Source: Pseudoalteromonas holothuriae
Lineage (GTDB): Bacteria > Pseudomonadota > Gammaproteobacteria > Enterobacterales > Alteromonadaceae
Length of the DNA stretch: 64,000 bases
Direction of reading: 5' to 3'
Assembly: GCF_945859825.1 (NCBI RefSeq)
Contig: NZ_CAMAPC010000002.1
Coordinates: 434,001-498,000, forward strand
Shown here: positions 1 through 9,159 of the stretch, in pieces
How the letters are laid out: every line of letters begins with the position of its first letter
How positions within the stretch are numbered: position 1 is the stretch's first letter
Translations under genes and position numbers: made by a program
Notes under the pieces: model-generated
The model's input: the letters and a program-made list of their open reading frames with translations, nothing else
Told to the model about the DNA's origin: nothing
Databases searched by the model: none

Positions 1-87
1 ATCAATATTACGATGTTGCGCTGCTTTTGCAAAAGACCCTCGTTCAATAACATCTAAAAAAATTAATAAACGCGTACTTGTATCCAT
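1..87 (-). CDS. LysR-family transcriptional regulator, N-terminal fragment
   Basis: Only the first 29 codons are inside the window; the gene runs off the left edge. The reading frame from the ATG at 87 gives a typical LysR winged-helix start (MDTSTRLLIFLDVIERGSF followed by AKAAQ), the first helix and turn of the HTH. It is divergent from the efflux genes beginning at 209. LysR regulators divergent from MexEF-type pumps (as MexT for mexEF-oprN) commonly activate them, so local control of the pump is a reasonable inference. Effector and C-terminal domain cannot be seen. Confidence 0.75.
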   Translation of the reverse strand, partial: MDTSTRLLIFLDVIERGSFAKAAQHRNID

Positions 88-94
88 GGTTTTC

Positions 95-126
95 TGCCAA
101 TAATTTATATTGGTGCTATTTTGGCA
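95..126. promoter_or_regulatory. Nested inverted repeats, candidate LysR operator
   Basis: The divergent intergenic region carries CCAATA-5 nt-TATTGG (97-113), and the outer TGCCAA (95-100) is matched by TTGGCA (121-126). Dyads with a short AT-rich spacer between a LysR gene and its divergent target are typical regulator binding sites. Assignment to this regulator is inference. Confidence 0.4.
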
Positions 127-208
127 CTAAATAAATTAAAAATCGATGCTTTTTTGGCTTTTGTCCATTCTATATACTGAGCATCACATAGGAAGAGGAG
201 ATAAAACC

Positions 209-1393
209 ATGAAAAAATCATTAGTGACGATAGCTATCTTAGGATGCTTGGCTTATTTAACAGGATGTAGTGAGTCACATGCGGATGCGCCTGCTCAACA
301 AGTGCAAGCCTTTAAACAGCCTATTGATGTGGCTGCTGTTAAAGAATACCCAGTTCAAACTTGGTTTACTTATACTAGCCGTTTAGAAGCGATGGAGTTT
401 GTGCAGCTGAAACCTCGGGTTTCAGGCAATATTGCACAAGTAAACTTTGAAGAAGGGCAGCAAATTAACAAAGGCGATGTGTTGTTTACTCTTGATGAGC
501 GTCCTTTCATGGTTAAAGTTGCAGAATTAAAAGCACAACTAGCTAGTGCTAAAGCGCAATTATCACAAGCAAAAAATGATTTGAAACGTGCTGATCGTTT
601 ACTGGCTAGTAAGTCAATTTCGCAAGAGGAAGTTGAGCATCGCCGCTCTCTACTTGCTCAACACAAGGCAAATGTACAAGCAACTAAGGCGAAATTAGAT
701 GCTGCTGAGTTGGACTTAGCTTATAGCAAAGTAAAAGCACCGATAAATGGTGTTGTATCTCGCGCAGAGCTTACCAAAGGAAATACGGTTCAAGCAGGAG
801 TCAGCTTACTCACACACCTTGTTTCTGATGATTACGTGTATGCATACTTCGATATTAATGAACGCACATGGCATCAACAATTTAACCAGTTAAAAGGTGA
901 TAAGACAACGCAAGTGGTAATGCAAATGCTTGGCGAACAAGGTTTTAACCACGGCGGAGTCATCGACTTTGTAGATAACCGCATTGATATTGAAACAGGT
1001 ACACTGCGTGTTAGAGCACTCTTTAGAGCCACAGATCAACTCAAACCAGGTGCATTTGCGCGAATTCGTGTTGCCGCTGATGATGTGAAGCAACATGTAT
1101 TAGTACCTGAAAAAGCAATCGGCACTGATCTTAAAAATCGTTTTGTATTAGTGACTGATGAACAAAATGTTTTGCAATATCGGCCTGTCACTTTAGGGGA
1201 TCGTTATGGTCAAATGAGAGCGATAACTCAGGGTCTTCAAGCAGGTGATAAAATAGCTGTTAATGGCCCGGCAAGAGTGGGCCCTGGCATGCCAGTTGCA
1301 CCTCAACTAGTTGAAATTGAACCTGAACATGCATCATTGGTCATGACCAAGCAAGCTGTAAAGGCTTTGTTGGTTGCTAAGCGCGGAGAATAA
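209..1393 (+). CDS. RND efflux periplasmic adaptor (membrane fusion) lipoprotein, MexE-like
   Basis: A 394-residue periplasmic adaptor linking an inner-membrane RND pump to an outer-membrane channel. The start at 209 is preferred over an upstream in-frame start at 146 because GGAAGAGGAG (191-200) is a strong ribosome binding site, and the protein then begins with a lipoprotein signal (MKKSLV, lipobox LTGC). Next come the biotinyl-lipoyl-like half-motif (RVSGNIAQVNFEEGQ), a long alpha-helical hairpin rich in Ala, Lys and Gln (about residues 100-170), the second lipoyl half (VKAPINGVVSRAEL) and beta-barrel / membrane-proximal domains. It sits 3 nt before the pump gene, so the two are co-transcribed. 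The overall resemblance is to MexE. No outer-membrane factor follows. Confidence 0.9.
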   Translation: MKKSLVTIAILGCLAYLTGCSESHADAPAQQVQAFKQPIDVAAVKEYPVQTWFTYTSRLEAMEFVQLKPRVSGNIAQVNFEEGQQINKGDVLFTLDERPFMVKVAELKAQLASAKAQLSQAKNDLKRADRLLASKSISQEEVEHRRSLLAQHKANVQATKAKLDAAELDLAYSKVKAPINGVVSRAELTKGNTVQAGVSLLTHLVSDDYVYAYFDINERTWHQQFNQLKGDKTTQVVMQMLGEQGFNHGGVIDFVDNRIDIETGTLRVRALFRATDQLKPGAFARIRVAADDVKQHVLVPEKAIGTDLKNRFVLVTDEQNVLQYRPVTLGDRYGQMRAITQGLQAGDKIAVNGPARVGPGMPVAPQLVEIEPEHASLVMTKQAVKALLVAKRGE

Positions 1394-1396
1394 TCA

Positions 1397-4300
1397 ATGT
1401 CGTTTTCTCACTTTTTTATTCATAGGCCAATATTTGCGGCTATGTTGTCGTTAATCATCTTTATTGCTGGTGCTTTGAGCTTATTTCAGTTACCAGTCAG
1501 TGAATATCCAGAGGTGGTGCCACCCACAGTAGTCGTTTCTGCAAGTTATCCTGGTGCTAATCCAAAAGTGATTGCACAAACGGTTGCAACCCCACTTGAG
1601 CAGGAAATCAATGGTACAGAGAACATGCTTTATATGTTTTCACAAGCGACTAGCGATGGCCGTATGACTTTAACTGTAACATTTGCGCTCGGTACAGACT
1701 TAGACCGTGCACAAGTTCAGGTTCAAAATAGAGTTAATAGTGCACTGCCTCGCTTGCCCCAAGAGGTCCAGCGCTTGGGTGTCGTTGCTGAAAAGGCATC
1801 GCCTGATTTAACGATGGTAGTTCATTTATACTCACCAGAAAACAGCCATGATACGGCTTATTTATCTAACTACGCTGACTTATATGTGAAAGATGAAATT
1901 GCGCGCTTGAGTGGAGTGGGTGATGTTCAGCTATTTGGTGGTGGAAAATATGCCATGCGTGTATGGCTTAACCCTGATGCTCTAGCATCAAACCAACTGA
2001 CAGCAATGGATGTAGTAAGTGCACTCAGAGAGCAAAATCAGCAAGTTGCTGCAGGTAGTTTAGGTGCACAACCAGCAGCTAATGAGTCACAATTTCAAGT
2101 TCTTTTAAATGTTCGAGGGCGTTTGAGCAGTATTGAAGAATTTGAGCAAGTGGTGATCAAAGTTGGAGAACAAGGTGCAATTACACGCCTTAAAGATGTT
2201 GCCCGCATTGAGCTTGGGCAAGACCAGTATGCATTAAGAGCGCTTTTAAACGGGCAACCAGCTTTAGCGATGCCGATTTTTCAGCGTCCAGGTTCAAATG
2301 CGATTGAACTTTCAGATCAAGTACGTGCAACTATGGCACGATTAAGTGAGTCGTTCCCTGATGGTGTTGAGTATGACATTGTCTACGACCCCACGGTGTT
2401 TGTGCGCGGGTCAATTGATGCTGTAATAAAAACGCTGTTAGAAGCCATTGTATTGGTCGTACTTGTGGTTATCTTGTTTTTACAAACATGGCGTGCGTCT
2501 ATCATTCCATTGATTGCTGTACCTGTATCTTTAGTGGGGACTTTCGCTGTAATGCAATGGTTGGGTGTATCTATTAATACGTTGTCTTTATTTGGTCTAG
2601 TGTTGGCCATCGGTATTGTGGTGGATGATGCGATAGTTGTCGTTGAAAATGTTGAACGTAATATTGCCAATGGTCTAAGCCCTGTAGAGGCCACTAAATT
2701 GGCGATGAATGAAGTAACAGGCCCTATTATTGCAATCGCTTTAGTACTGTGTGCAGTATTCATTCCGACCGCTTTTATCACAGGACTGTCGGGTCAATTT
2801 TATAAACAGTTTGCTCTAACAATAACAATATCAACGATTATTTCTGCGATTAACTCATTGACGCTATCGCCTGCATTATCTGCATTGTTACTTAAACCTC
2901 ATAACAGTGCGCCAGATAAACTCACGGTTTTGCTTGATAAGCTATTTGGTCGTTGGTTGTTCAAGCCGTTTAATCGGTTTTTTGAAAAAAGCGGTGAAGG
3001 GTATGAGAAATTAGTTAAAAAACTCATTCGACTCTCTACAGTTGTTGCCGTGTTGTATCTTGTGTTGGTCGGCTCAACGGTTAAATTGTTTGATGTAGTA
3101 CCAGGTGGTTTTATTCCTGCTCAAGATAAGCAGTACCTAGTCGCTATTGCACAGCTACCAGATGCCGCAAGTCTTGATAGAACTGAAGCTGTTACGAGAG
3201 AAATGGAAAAGATAGCACTTCAAGTTCCGGGCGTTGCCAATACGGTTTCATTCCCAGGCCTATCAGTTAATGGGTTTACGAATAGCCCTAATTCGGCGAT
3301 TGTATTTACACCATTAGAAGATTTTGCCAGTCGAGATGACCCAAGCTTGTCAGCTATGGCGATTGCCGATGAGCTCAATAAGCGCTTTACTGCAATTGAT
3401 GAAGCATTTGTTGCGGTTTTTCCACCACCGCCAATTCAAGGGCTAGGTACTACAGGTGGTTTTAAGCTGCAAATTGAAGACCGAGGAAATAAAGGGTTTG
3501 AAGCATTGTTTGAGGCATTGCAAAAAGTAACTAATGAGGCACGAAAAGACCCAGCACTGACAGGTATATTTTCAAGTTTTAGAATCCAAGTACCACAAAT
3601 GGATATTGATATAGACAGAGAGCAAGCGTTGCTGCAAGGCATTCCCTTATCTGAAGTATTTAATGCACTTCAAGTTTATATGGGCTCTTTGTACGTGAAC
3701 GATTTTAATTTGTTTGGTCGTACTTATCAGGTGACAGCGCAAGCTCAGGCACAAAGCCGCTTAGACCCCCAGCAGATTTTGGCACTGAAGGTACGTAATG
3801 TGCGTGGTGATATGGTGCCATTAGGGTCAGTGTTAACTGCAACGCCCACTACTGGGCCAGATAGAGTTATGCATTATAATGGCTATCCAAGCGCTGAGTT
3901 AAACGGTAGCCCTGCACCGGGGTATAGCTCAGATCAAGCGCAACAAGCGATAGAAGCAATTTTGGCTCAGCAGTTATCTGGTGGTATGGCTTATGAATGG
4001 ACTGATGTCACTTACCAGCAAATTCTAGCTGGAAATACTATGATGTATATCTTTCCGCTGGTCGTATTACTTGTATTTATGGTGTTGGCAGCGCAGTACG
4101 AGAGCTTACGATTGCCGCTGGCAATCATCTTGATTGTACCAATGACTATATTTTCAGCGTTACTAGGGGTGTGGTGGGTAGGCGGAGATAATAATATTTT
4201 CACCCAAATTGCATTGATAGTGCTTGTGGCCCTTGCCTGTAAAAATGCGATTTTAATGGTGGAATTTGCCAAAGAGCAAACAGAAGAAGGGCAGTCTGCG

Positions 4301-4564
4301 TTTGACGCTATCATGACTGCGTGTCGGTTACGCTTAAGGCCAATTCTGATGACTTCTATCTCATTTACGGCGGGTGTAGTACCGTTGGTATTAGCATCGG
4401 GGGCAGGGGCAGAGATGCGCCATGCGATGGGCATAGCAGTATTTTTTGGTATGCTTGGTGTGACACTGTTTGGTTTATTATTTACGCCGGTATTTTATAT
4501 GTTGGTGAATGGTAAAAATCAGCAAAAGCATGCCAATGCAGGCAATGATAAAACTTCTAGTTGA
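1397..4564 (+). CDS. RND multidrug efflux permease, MexF/AcrB (HAE1) family
   Basis: A 1055-residue proton-driven inner-membrane pump of full family length. The N-terminus (FFIHRPIFAAMLSLIIFIAG) is the canonical TM1. The conserved PTVVVSASYPGANPKVI and LEQEINGTENMLYM stretches of the porter domain follow. TM4 around residues 400-420 has the proton-relay pair in GIVVDDAIVVVENVERN, and a second TM bundle near residues 880-1030 contains LACKNAILMVEFA. The sequence is closest to MexF in my recollection, which matches the upstream MexE-like adaptor and the divergent LysR gene. Substrates are probably amphiphilic drugs or metabolites, but specificity cannot be read from the sequence. A TolC/OprN partner must be encoded elsewhere. 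Confidence 0.93.
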   Translation: MSFSHFFIHRPIFAAMLSLIIFIAGALSLFQLPVSEYPEVVPPTVVVSASYPGANPKVIAQTVATPLEQEINGTENMLYMFSQATSDGRMTLTVTFALGTDLDRAQVQVQNRVNSALPRLPQEVQRLGVVAEKASPDLTMVVHLYSPENSHDTAYLSNYADLYVKDEIARLSGVGDVQLFGGGKYAMRVWLNPDALASNQLTAMDVVSALREQNQQVAAGSLGAQPAANESQFQVLLNVRGRLSSIEEFEQVVIKVGEQGAITRLKDVARIELGQDQYALRALLNGQPALAMPIFQRPGSNAIELSDQVRATMARLSESFPDGVEYDIVYDPTVFVRGSIDAVIKTLLEAIVLVVLVVILFLQTWRASIIPLIAVPVSLVGTFAVMQWLGVSINTLSLFGLVLAIGIVVDDAIVVVENVERNIANGLSPVEATKLAMNEVTGPIIAIALVLCAVFIPTAFITGLSGQFYKQFALTITISTIISAINSLTLSPALSALLLKPHNSAPDKLTVLLDKLFGRWLFKPFNRFFEKSGEGYEKLVKKLIRLSTVVAVLYLVLVGSTVKLFDVVPGGFIPAQDKQYLVAIAQLPDAASLDRTEAVTREMEKIALQVPGVANTVSFPGLSVNGFTNSPNSAIVFTPLEDFASRDDPSLSAMAIADELNKRFTAIDEAFVAVFPPPPIQGLGTTGGFKLQIEDRGNKGFEALFEALQKVTNEARKDPALTGIFSSFRIQVPQMDIDIDREQALLQGIPLSEVFNALQVYMGSLYVNDFNLFGRTYQVTAQAQAQSRLDPQQILALKVRNVRGDMVPLGSVLTATPTTGPDRVMHYNGYPSAELNGSPAPGYSSDQAQQAIEAILAQQLSGGMAYEWTDVTYQQILAGNTMMYIFPLVVLLVFMVLAAQYESLRLPLAIILIVPMTIFSALLGVWWVGGDNNIFTQIALIVLVALACKNAILMVEFAKEQTEEGQSAFDAIMTACRLRLRPILMTSISFTAGVVPLVLASGAGAEMRHAMGIAVFFGMLGVTLFGLLFTPVFYMLVNGKNQQKHANAGNDKTSS

Positions 4565-4660
4565 GCTATGTGACAATGAATGCTCTAATTGTTAAACAAA
4601 GAGGTTAGAGCAGCATTTAGCATAGCTAAACGTACCTAATAATTGAATATAGAGGATAGC

Positions 4661-5668
4661 GTGACAACGACGATACCCAAAAATATGAAAGCGATATTAT
4701 TGAATAAAGTTGGGCAAAATTTTAACCTAGAGCAAGCGCAGGTCTCAGTTCCTAAAATGGCAGAACAGCAAGTACTTGTAAAAGTACAGTATGTGGGTTT
4801 GGGGGCGCTTGATGAGAAATTTGTTCAAATTGGTACACCATGTTGGCAATATCCTCGAATCTTTGGTTTTGATGCAGTAGGAACGGTTGTAGATGCGCCA
4901 AAGGGAATACATCCTCAAGTAGGCACTAAAGTTATGTGGCATAATGATATTAGTACTGCAGGTGTAATGAGTGAATATGCTTGTGTTGCAAATTATGCAT
5001 TGACTGCATTACCAGAGGGTGTTGACTTGGCCAAAGCAGCGTGTTTGCCAACACCAGGTATGACTGCTTTAATAGCGTTGTTTAAATTACAGTTAAATGA
5101 AGGTGATTCTGTATTTATAGAGTCAGGACACTCTTGTACAGGTCAACTGGCGATTCAATTCGCTAAACAGCAGGGGCTGATGGTTTTTACAAATTGTCCG
5201 GATGATCAGCTGGAGTTGGTAAAAGAACTTGGCGCTGATGTTTTGTTCTCACAAGATGAACAAGACCTTGCTGCACAGATACAGCGAAAATATGGTTATG
5301 ATGGCGTACAAGGTGTGATTGATTGCACTGGCGAGCATACCAACGAGCTCATATCATTATTGCAGTTTTGCGGGCGGATTAGTTGTATCTCGGGTCTCTC
5401 TCAATTAGATGATGCTTTATTGTTTAAAAAGGCACCCAATATAGGCATTGTTTCTTTACCTGGCGCTTGGCTGGCGAAAAGTATGTGTGCTCAACAAAGG
5501 ATGTCGTTTTTAGGAAATATACTTATAGAAAACCTAGAGAGTGATTTGTTGAGAATGCCATTTCACGAGCAAATCAATTTTGATGCTGATGCTATCACGA
5601 ATGCTTTAAAGACAAGAATAGGCTCGAGCCATTTTACTTACCAAAGTATAGAGGTAAGTGCAGACTAA
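4661..5668 (+). CDS. Zinc-type alcohol dehydrogenase-like / quinone oxidoreductase (MDR superfamily)
   Basis: A 335-residue medium-chain dehydrogenase/reductase. The N-terminal GroES-like fold covers roughly residues 1-130 (FGFDAVGTVVDAP). The Rossmann domain follows, but its usual GxGxxG is replaced by the divergent IESGHSCTGQLAIQFAKQQG. No structural-zinc cysteine cluster is evident, which fits the zinc-free quinone oxidoreductase branch. GTG at 4661 is chosen because AGAGGA (4651-4656) precedes it; a TTG at 4643 and an ATG at 4685 are alternatives. It lies about 100 nt after the pump gene and may have its own promoter. Physiological substrate is unknown. Confidence 0.75.
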   Translation: MTTTIPKNMKAILLNKVGQNFNLEQAQVSVPKMAEQQVLVKVQYVGLGALDEKFVQIGTPCWQYPRIFGFDAVGTVVDAPKGIHPQVGTKVMWHNDISTAGVMSEYACVANYALTALPEGVDLAKAACLPTPGMTALIALFKLQLNEGDSVFIESGHSCTGQLAIQFAKQQGLMVFTNCPDDQLELVKELGADVLFSQDEQDLAAQIQRKYGYDGVQGVIDCTGEHTNELISLLQFCGRISCISGLSQLDDALLFKKAPNIGIVSLPGAWLAKSMCAQQRMSFLGNILIENLESDLLRMPFHEQINFDADAITNALKTRIGSSHFTYQSIEVSAD

Positions 5669-5963
5669 TCACTTGTCTTATTAGTGGTCACGTTTAAACA
5701 GATAATTGTGGCCACAACTTTGTTTGCAAACACTTTCATTATATTCCTTACAAATCCTAACACTTCTAGCTCACGGCTGCAGATATACTACACCCTATCA
5801 ATATTTAAGCTCTTGGATCAGCATGGTTGCTAATGACTGATGTAGAGTTTGGTAAATTGTTCATTGGTGTTTTTTAGGCATCAAATATATGCACTTTTGC
5901 ATCTTTTTCAGCATGAAATGTTTGCGTATCATACACGCAGATAAACATTTAGGACTTATGGTT

Positions 5964-6548
5964 ATGAATAAATTACTCTTCGCATTTGCATTGTTTTTTT
6001 CTGCATTTAGCTTTTCGTCAGACACACCATATCAGTTGATTAATCAAGTGGGTGATGGGTTATTTTCCGATATAAAAGTGGTTAATAAAGAAGGTAAAGC
6101 AGAACCTACAGTTATGAAGAATATTGTCCGAAGTCGCTTGATGCCACATATTGATGTCAAGTTTGTTTCATTTAAGCTCTTAGGTAAGCATATTAAAGGG
6201 TTGCAACGTGCCGATGCGGTTGAGTTTATTGATGCAGTGGATAGTTATCTTGTAACAACTTATGCAAATGCGCTTATGCAATACAAAGGCCAGCAAGTGA
6301 TATTTGAAGAATTACCGATTAGTAGTGACAGTCATTTTGCAACCGTTAAAGTTGTTATAAAAGAAACTTCAGGTCCAGATATCGATATGCATTTTAAATT
6401 CAGACAAAGCAATGACGGAAGCTGGAAAGTATATGACATGGTTGCTGAGGGTATTTCATTACTTAGCGCAAAACAAAAAGAGATCACCACACGTATATCA
6501 GAAGTGGGGCTTACAAAAGTGACTCATGAATTGAAAAGTAAGGCGTAA
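5964..6548 (+). CDS. MlaC/Ttg2D-like periplasmic phospholipid-binding protein
   Basis: A 194-residue exported protein. The start at 5964 has AGGA nine bases upstream and gives a clean signal peptide (MNKLLFAFALFFSAFSFSSD). The mature part has the MlaC-type pattern: a helical N-terminal region with paired Met/Val/Arg helices (VMKNIVRSRLMPHIDVKFVSFKLLGKH), the segment ending in VTTYANALMQYKGQ, and a beta-rich end with a conserved GSWKVYDMVAEGISL. MlaC ferries phospholipid between the outer-membrane MlaA complex and the MlaFEDB ABC transporter. No mlaFEDB genes are adjacent, so this is a solitary paralogue. A rho-independent terminator follows at once. Confidence 0.75.
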   Translation: MNKLLFAFALFFSAFSFSSDTPYQLINQVGDGLFSDIKVVNKEGKAEPTVMKNIVRSRLMPHIDVKFVSFKLLGKHIKGLQRADAVEFIDAVDSYLVTTYANALMQYKGQQVIFEELPISSDSHFATVKVVIKETSGPDIDMHFKFRQSNDGSWKVYDMVAEGISLLSAKQKEITTRISEVGLTKVTHELKSKA

Positions 6549-6583
6549 CTAATTTAACTTTCCGACTTTAAAGTTAAAGCTTT

Positions 6584-6612
6584 AAGAGCAGCACTGAGCT
6601 GCTCTTTTTTTA
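6584..6612 (+). terminator. Rho-independent terminator after the MlaC-like gene
   Basis: AGAGCAGC (6585-6592), loop ACTGA, GCTGCTCT (6598-6605), then a run of T. It touches the stop codon of the convergent gene. Confidence 0.85.
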
Positions 6613-7410
6613 AAACTCTCTTGGTGAAACAAATATACCTTCTTGTATTTGCGTATAAGTTTGTTGTGCGAGTTCATCATAAGAGTCTAATGACTTTCCC
6701 GCACTTATAAGTTGGTTTTCTATGGGGATGATATCTACATTTGTGTAGCCAGATAGAGTTGCTACTTTCGCGAAGGTGTAAGCGTGTTTATATTTTTCTT
6801 GTTTATAAAAAATGCTGGTTAATGTTTCATAAACCTCTGCAGCGGGATGTTGACCCGCTTGATTTAGCTCTAAGACACGGTACAGAATATTTATCGTTTT
6901 ATCATCATCAATTTTTGCGTAAAACGTCGCTAAAAATAATTGCAGCTCAGAGTCGTTACGCACATCTTTTTGATCTTGCATATTTAGCAATTTGTTCATG
7001 GCTGCTTTATTATTGTTACGAGACCAATGATAGTACAGTAGCCCTGGATGAGAAGTATCTAAGGTTTCGTTAAAAATCCGGTTCATCTCTTTGAGGCTAG
7101 TTAAGTGACCTTCTACTCTTGAAGTGGTTTTTTCTTTTAGCTTTATGTGTTCTATTTTTGCAGCACGTGATACGCACTTGTTGTAGCCTTCAAATAATTT
7201 AAGTAATTGGTATTTGTTATTGTCGGTAGGCTCTTTATATTCATGATAGCGAGCGATTATGACATTGGCACGCTCTTCTCTACAATGACTATCAGTATTT
7301 AAGTCACTACACAAACCAGGGGTTTCGTTACAAACATGACTTAACGTTATGGTATCGTCGCACCCAGCCAACAGCAATACAGATAAGACAATAGATTGTC
7401 TTAATGCCAT
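6610..7410 (-). CDS. Putative lipoprotein, DUF2989-like with TPR-like helices
   Basis: A 266-residue protein with a short lipoprotein signal (MALRQSIVLSVLLLAGC, lipobox LLAGC), so a membrane-anchored periplasmic protein is predicted. The mature N-terminus is Cys-rich (HVCNETPGLC, SHCREE). The C-terminal half is helical with TPR/Sel1-like repeats (LATFYAKIDDDKTINILYRVLELNQAGQHPAAEVYETLTSIFYK spans roughly residues 165-210). The arrangement resembles the DUF2989 family of vibrios and shewanellas, which I recall being placed beside a GAPDH gene, as here (divergent from the gene at 7555). Function unknown. Confidence 0.6.
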   Translation of the reverse strand: MALRQSIVLSVLLLAGCDDTITLSHVCNETPGLCSDLNTDSHCREERANVIIARYHEYKEPTDNNKYQLLKLFEGYNKCVSRAAKIEHIKLKEKTTSRVEGHLTSLKEMNRIFNETLDTSHPGLLYYHWSRNNNKAAMNKLLNMQDQKDVRNDSELQLFLATFYAKIDDDKTINILYRVLELNQAGQHPAAEVYETLTSIFYKQEKYKHAYTFAKVATLSGYTNVDIIPIENQLISAGKSLDSYDELAQQTYTQIQEGIFVSPREF

Positions 7411-7554
7411 AAGACTTCCTCTAATGGTTAGTTGTTAATTAGTATTCTAGCCCAATGAATTGATGAGTAACAGTGGAGAATCAAAGCAGTTTAAATTAGA
7501 ATAGCGATGCCCAAGTGGGCTATCCGTTCAAAAATTGTTTATTAGGCAGAAAAA

Positions 7555-9000
7555 ATGACCTTATCTCACGAGCAAGAATATCAAAATAGCTGGCAAGAAC
7601 GCCAAGATTACGCAGAAAACATGCAGCCAATTATTGGCCGTTTATACCGTAACGCAGGCATAGAAATTGCTGTTTACGGTCGTCCATTAGTAAATACGAG
7701 CACGATTGATGTAATTAAAGCACACAAAACGGTTGCTCGTTTTGAAGAGCGTAAATTGCGTTTGCGCGAAAGTTTTCCATTTCTAGAAGCAATCAGTAAA
7801 ATGGACTTAGCGCCAGCACGTATTGATTTGGGCAAGTTAGCATACGGCTATATTTATAAGAATGCTGGCGAAGGTCGCTCTATTGAAGAATATTTAAACG
7901 CAGAATTAAGTGAGTTGCTCAATAAAGATGCAGAGCAAAAACCTCGTGACGTTGTGTTGTATGGTTTTGGCCGCATTGGTCGTTTATTAGCGCGCTTACT
8001 TATTGAACGTGGCGGCTCTCACGCTGATTTACGATTACGTGCAATTGTGGTTCGCGGTGGTCGTGATGGCGATTTAGAAAAACGTGCAAGCTTACTACGC
8101 CGAGACTCTATTCATGGGCCTTTTAATGGTTCGATTACTGTTGACCATGAAAAGAGTGCAATCAAAGCAAATGGTAATTACATCCAAATAATTTATTCAA
8201 ACTCTCCTGATGAAGTAGATTATACAAAGTATGGTATTGAAAATGCTTTGATTGTTGATAATACAGGTATTTGGAAAGATGAAGATGGTCTTGGCCTTCA
8301 CCTTAAATCTACCGGTGCGGCTAAAGTATTATTGACCGCACCTGCTAAAGGTGACATCAAGAACGTTGTTTATGGTGTAAATAACCAGGATATAAAAAAC
8401 GAAGATAAAATTGTATCAGCAGCTAGCTGTACTACCAATGCTATCACACCAGTATTGAAAGCAATTAATGATAAGTTTGGTATTAAGAATGGCCATGTAG
8501 AAACAGTACATTCGTATACTAATGACCAAAACTTGATTGATAACTACCACAAAGCTGAACGCCGTGGTCGTAGTGCTGCATTGAATATGGTTATTACTTC
8601 AACTGGTGCAGCCAAAGCGGTTGCTAAAGCTCTACCTGAGCTTGCTGGTAAGTTGACAGGTAATGCTATTCGAGTACCTACGCCTAATGTGTCAATGGCG
8701 ATTATTAACTTAAACCTTGAAAATGCGACTGACCGTGACGAGTTAAATGAGTTTTTACGTGACACGTCGTTGTATTCAGAGTTACGCGACCAAATAGATT
8801 ATACGGCGTCAACAGAAATTGTATCAACTGACCTAGTAGGTAGTCGTTATGCGGGCGTAGTTGATTCCCAAGCTACTATTGTTGATGGTGACAGAGTTGT
8901 ACTTTATGTATGGTACGATAATGAGTTTGGCTATAGCTGTCAGGTAGTGCGAGTAATGCGCGATATGGCAGAAGTCTCTTTTCCAAGCCTACCTCGTTAA
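7555..9000 (+). CDS. Glyceraldehyde-3-phosphate dehydrogenase with long N-terminal extension
   Basis: A 481-residue phosphorylating GAPDH, about 150 residues longer than the usual 330-340. The extension (residues 1-130) is mainly helical and precedes the NAD-binding start VVLYGFGRIGRLLARLL. The catalytic loop SAASCTTNAITPV puts the active-site Cys at residue 292. The partner His lies in VETVHSYTNDQN, and RVPTPNVSMAI and WYDNEFGYS are the normal C-terminal signatures. It interconverts glyceraldehyde-3-phosphate and 1,3-bisphosphoglycerate in glycolysis and gluconeogenesis. Long forms of this kind occur in other Alteromonadales and vibrios alongside a standard GapA; a gluconeogenic role is plausible but not shown by the sequence. 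It is monocistronic, with a terminator 15 nt after the stop. Confidence 0.9.
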   Translation: MTLSHEQEYQNSWQERQDYAENMQPIIGRLYRNAGIEIAVYGRPLVNTSTIDVIKAHKTVARFEERKLRLRESFPFLEAISKMDLAPARIDLGKLAYGYIYKNAGEGRSIEEYLNAELSELLNKDAEQKPRDVVLYGFGRIGRLLARLLIERGGSHADLRLRAIVVRGGRDGDLEKRASLLRRDSIHGPFNGSITVDHEKSAIKANGNYIQIIYSNSPDEVDYTKYGIENALIVDNTGIWKDEDGLGLHLKSTGAAKVLLTAPAKGDIKNVVYGVNNQDIKNEDKIVSAASCTTNAITPVLKAINDKFGIKNGHVETVHSYTNDQNLIDNYHKAERRGRSAALNMVITSTGAAKAVAKALPELAGKLTGNAIRVPTPNVSMAIINLNLENATDRDELNEFLRDTSLYSELRDQIDYTASTEIVSTDLVGSRYAGVVDSQATIVDGDRVVLYVWYDNEFGYSCQVVRVMRDMAEVSFPSLPR

Positions 9001-9014
9001 TACATTTTAGCCTC

Positions 9015-9041
9015 AAAAAGCCAGCTTTAGCTGGCTTTTTT
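9015..9041 (+). terminator. Rho-independent terminator after GAPDH gene
   Basis: AAAAAGCCAGC-TTTA-GCTGGCTTTTTT, an 11-bp stem with a T tail. The A-run on the 5' side would also let it act on the opposite strand. Confidence 0.9.
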
Positions 9042-9159
9042 GGTTTTTGAACTTATCATGCTGTGTTACTCTTGACCCTATTACGTTACAGGTAGATAAC
9101 AAGATTAACAGCGCAGTGGTTCTATCTTATTAGTATGGAATGAAATATTAAGGTACATA

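Noticed and set aside
890-1096. Minus-strand ORF of 68 codons inside the adaptor gene
   Set aside because: Antisense shadow of a well-supported gene, with no ribosome binding site or recognisable domain. The same applies to other ORFs nested in long genes.
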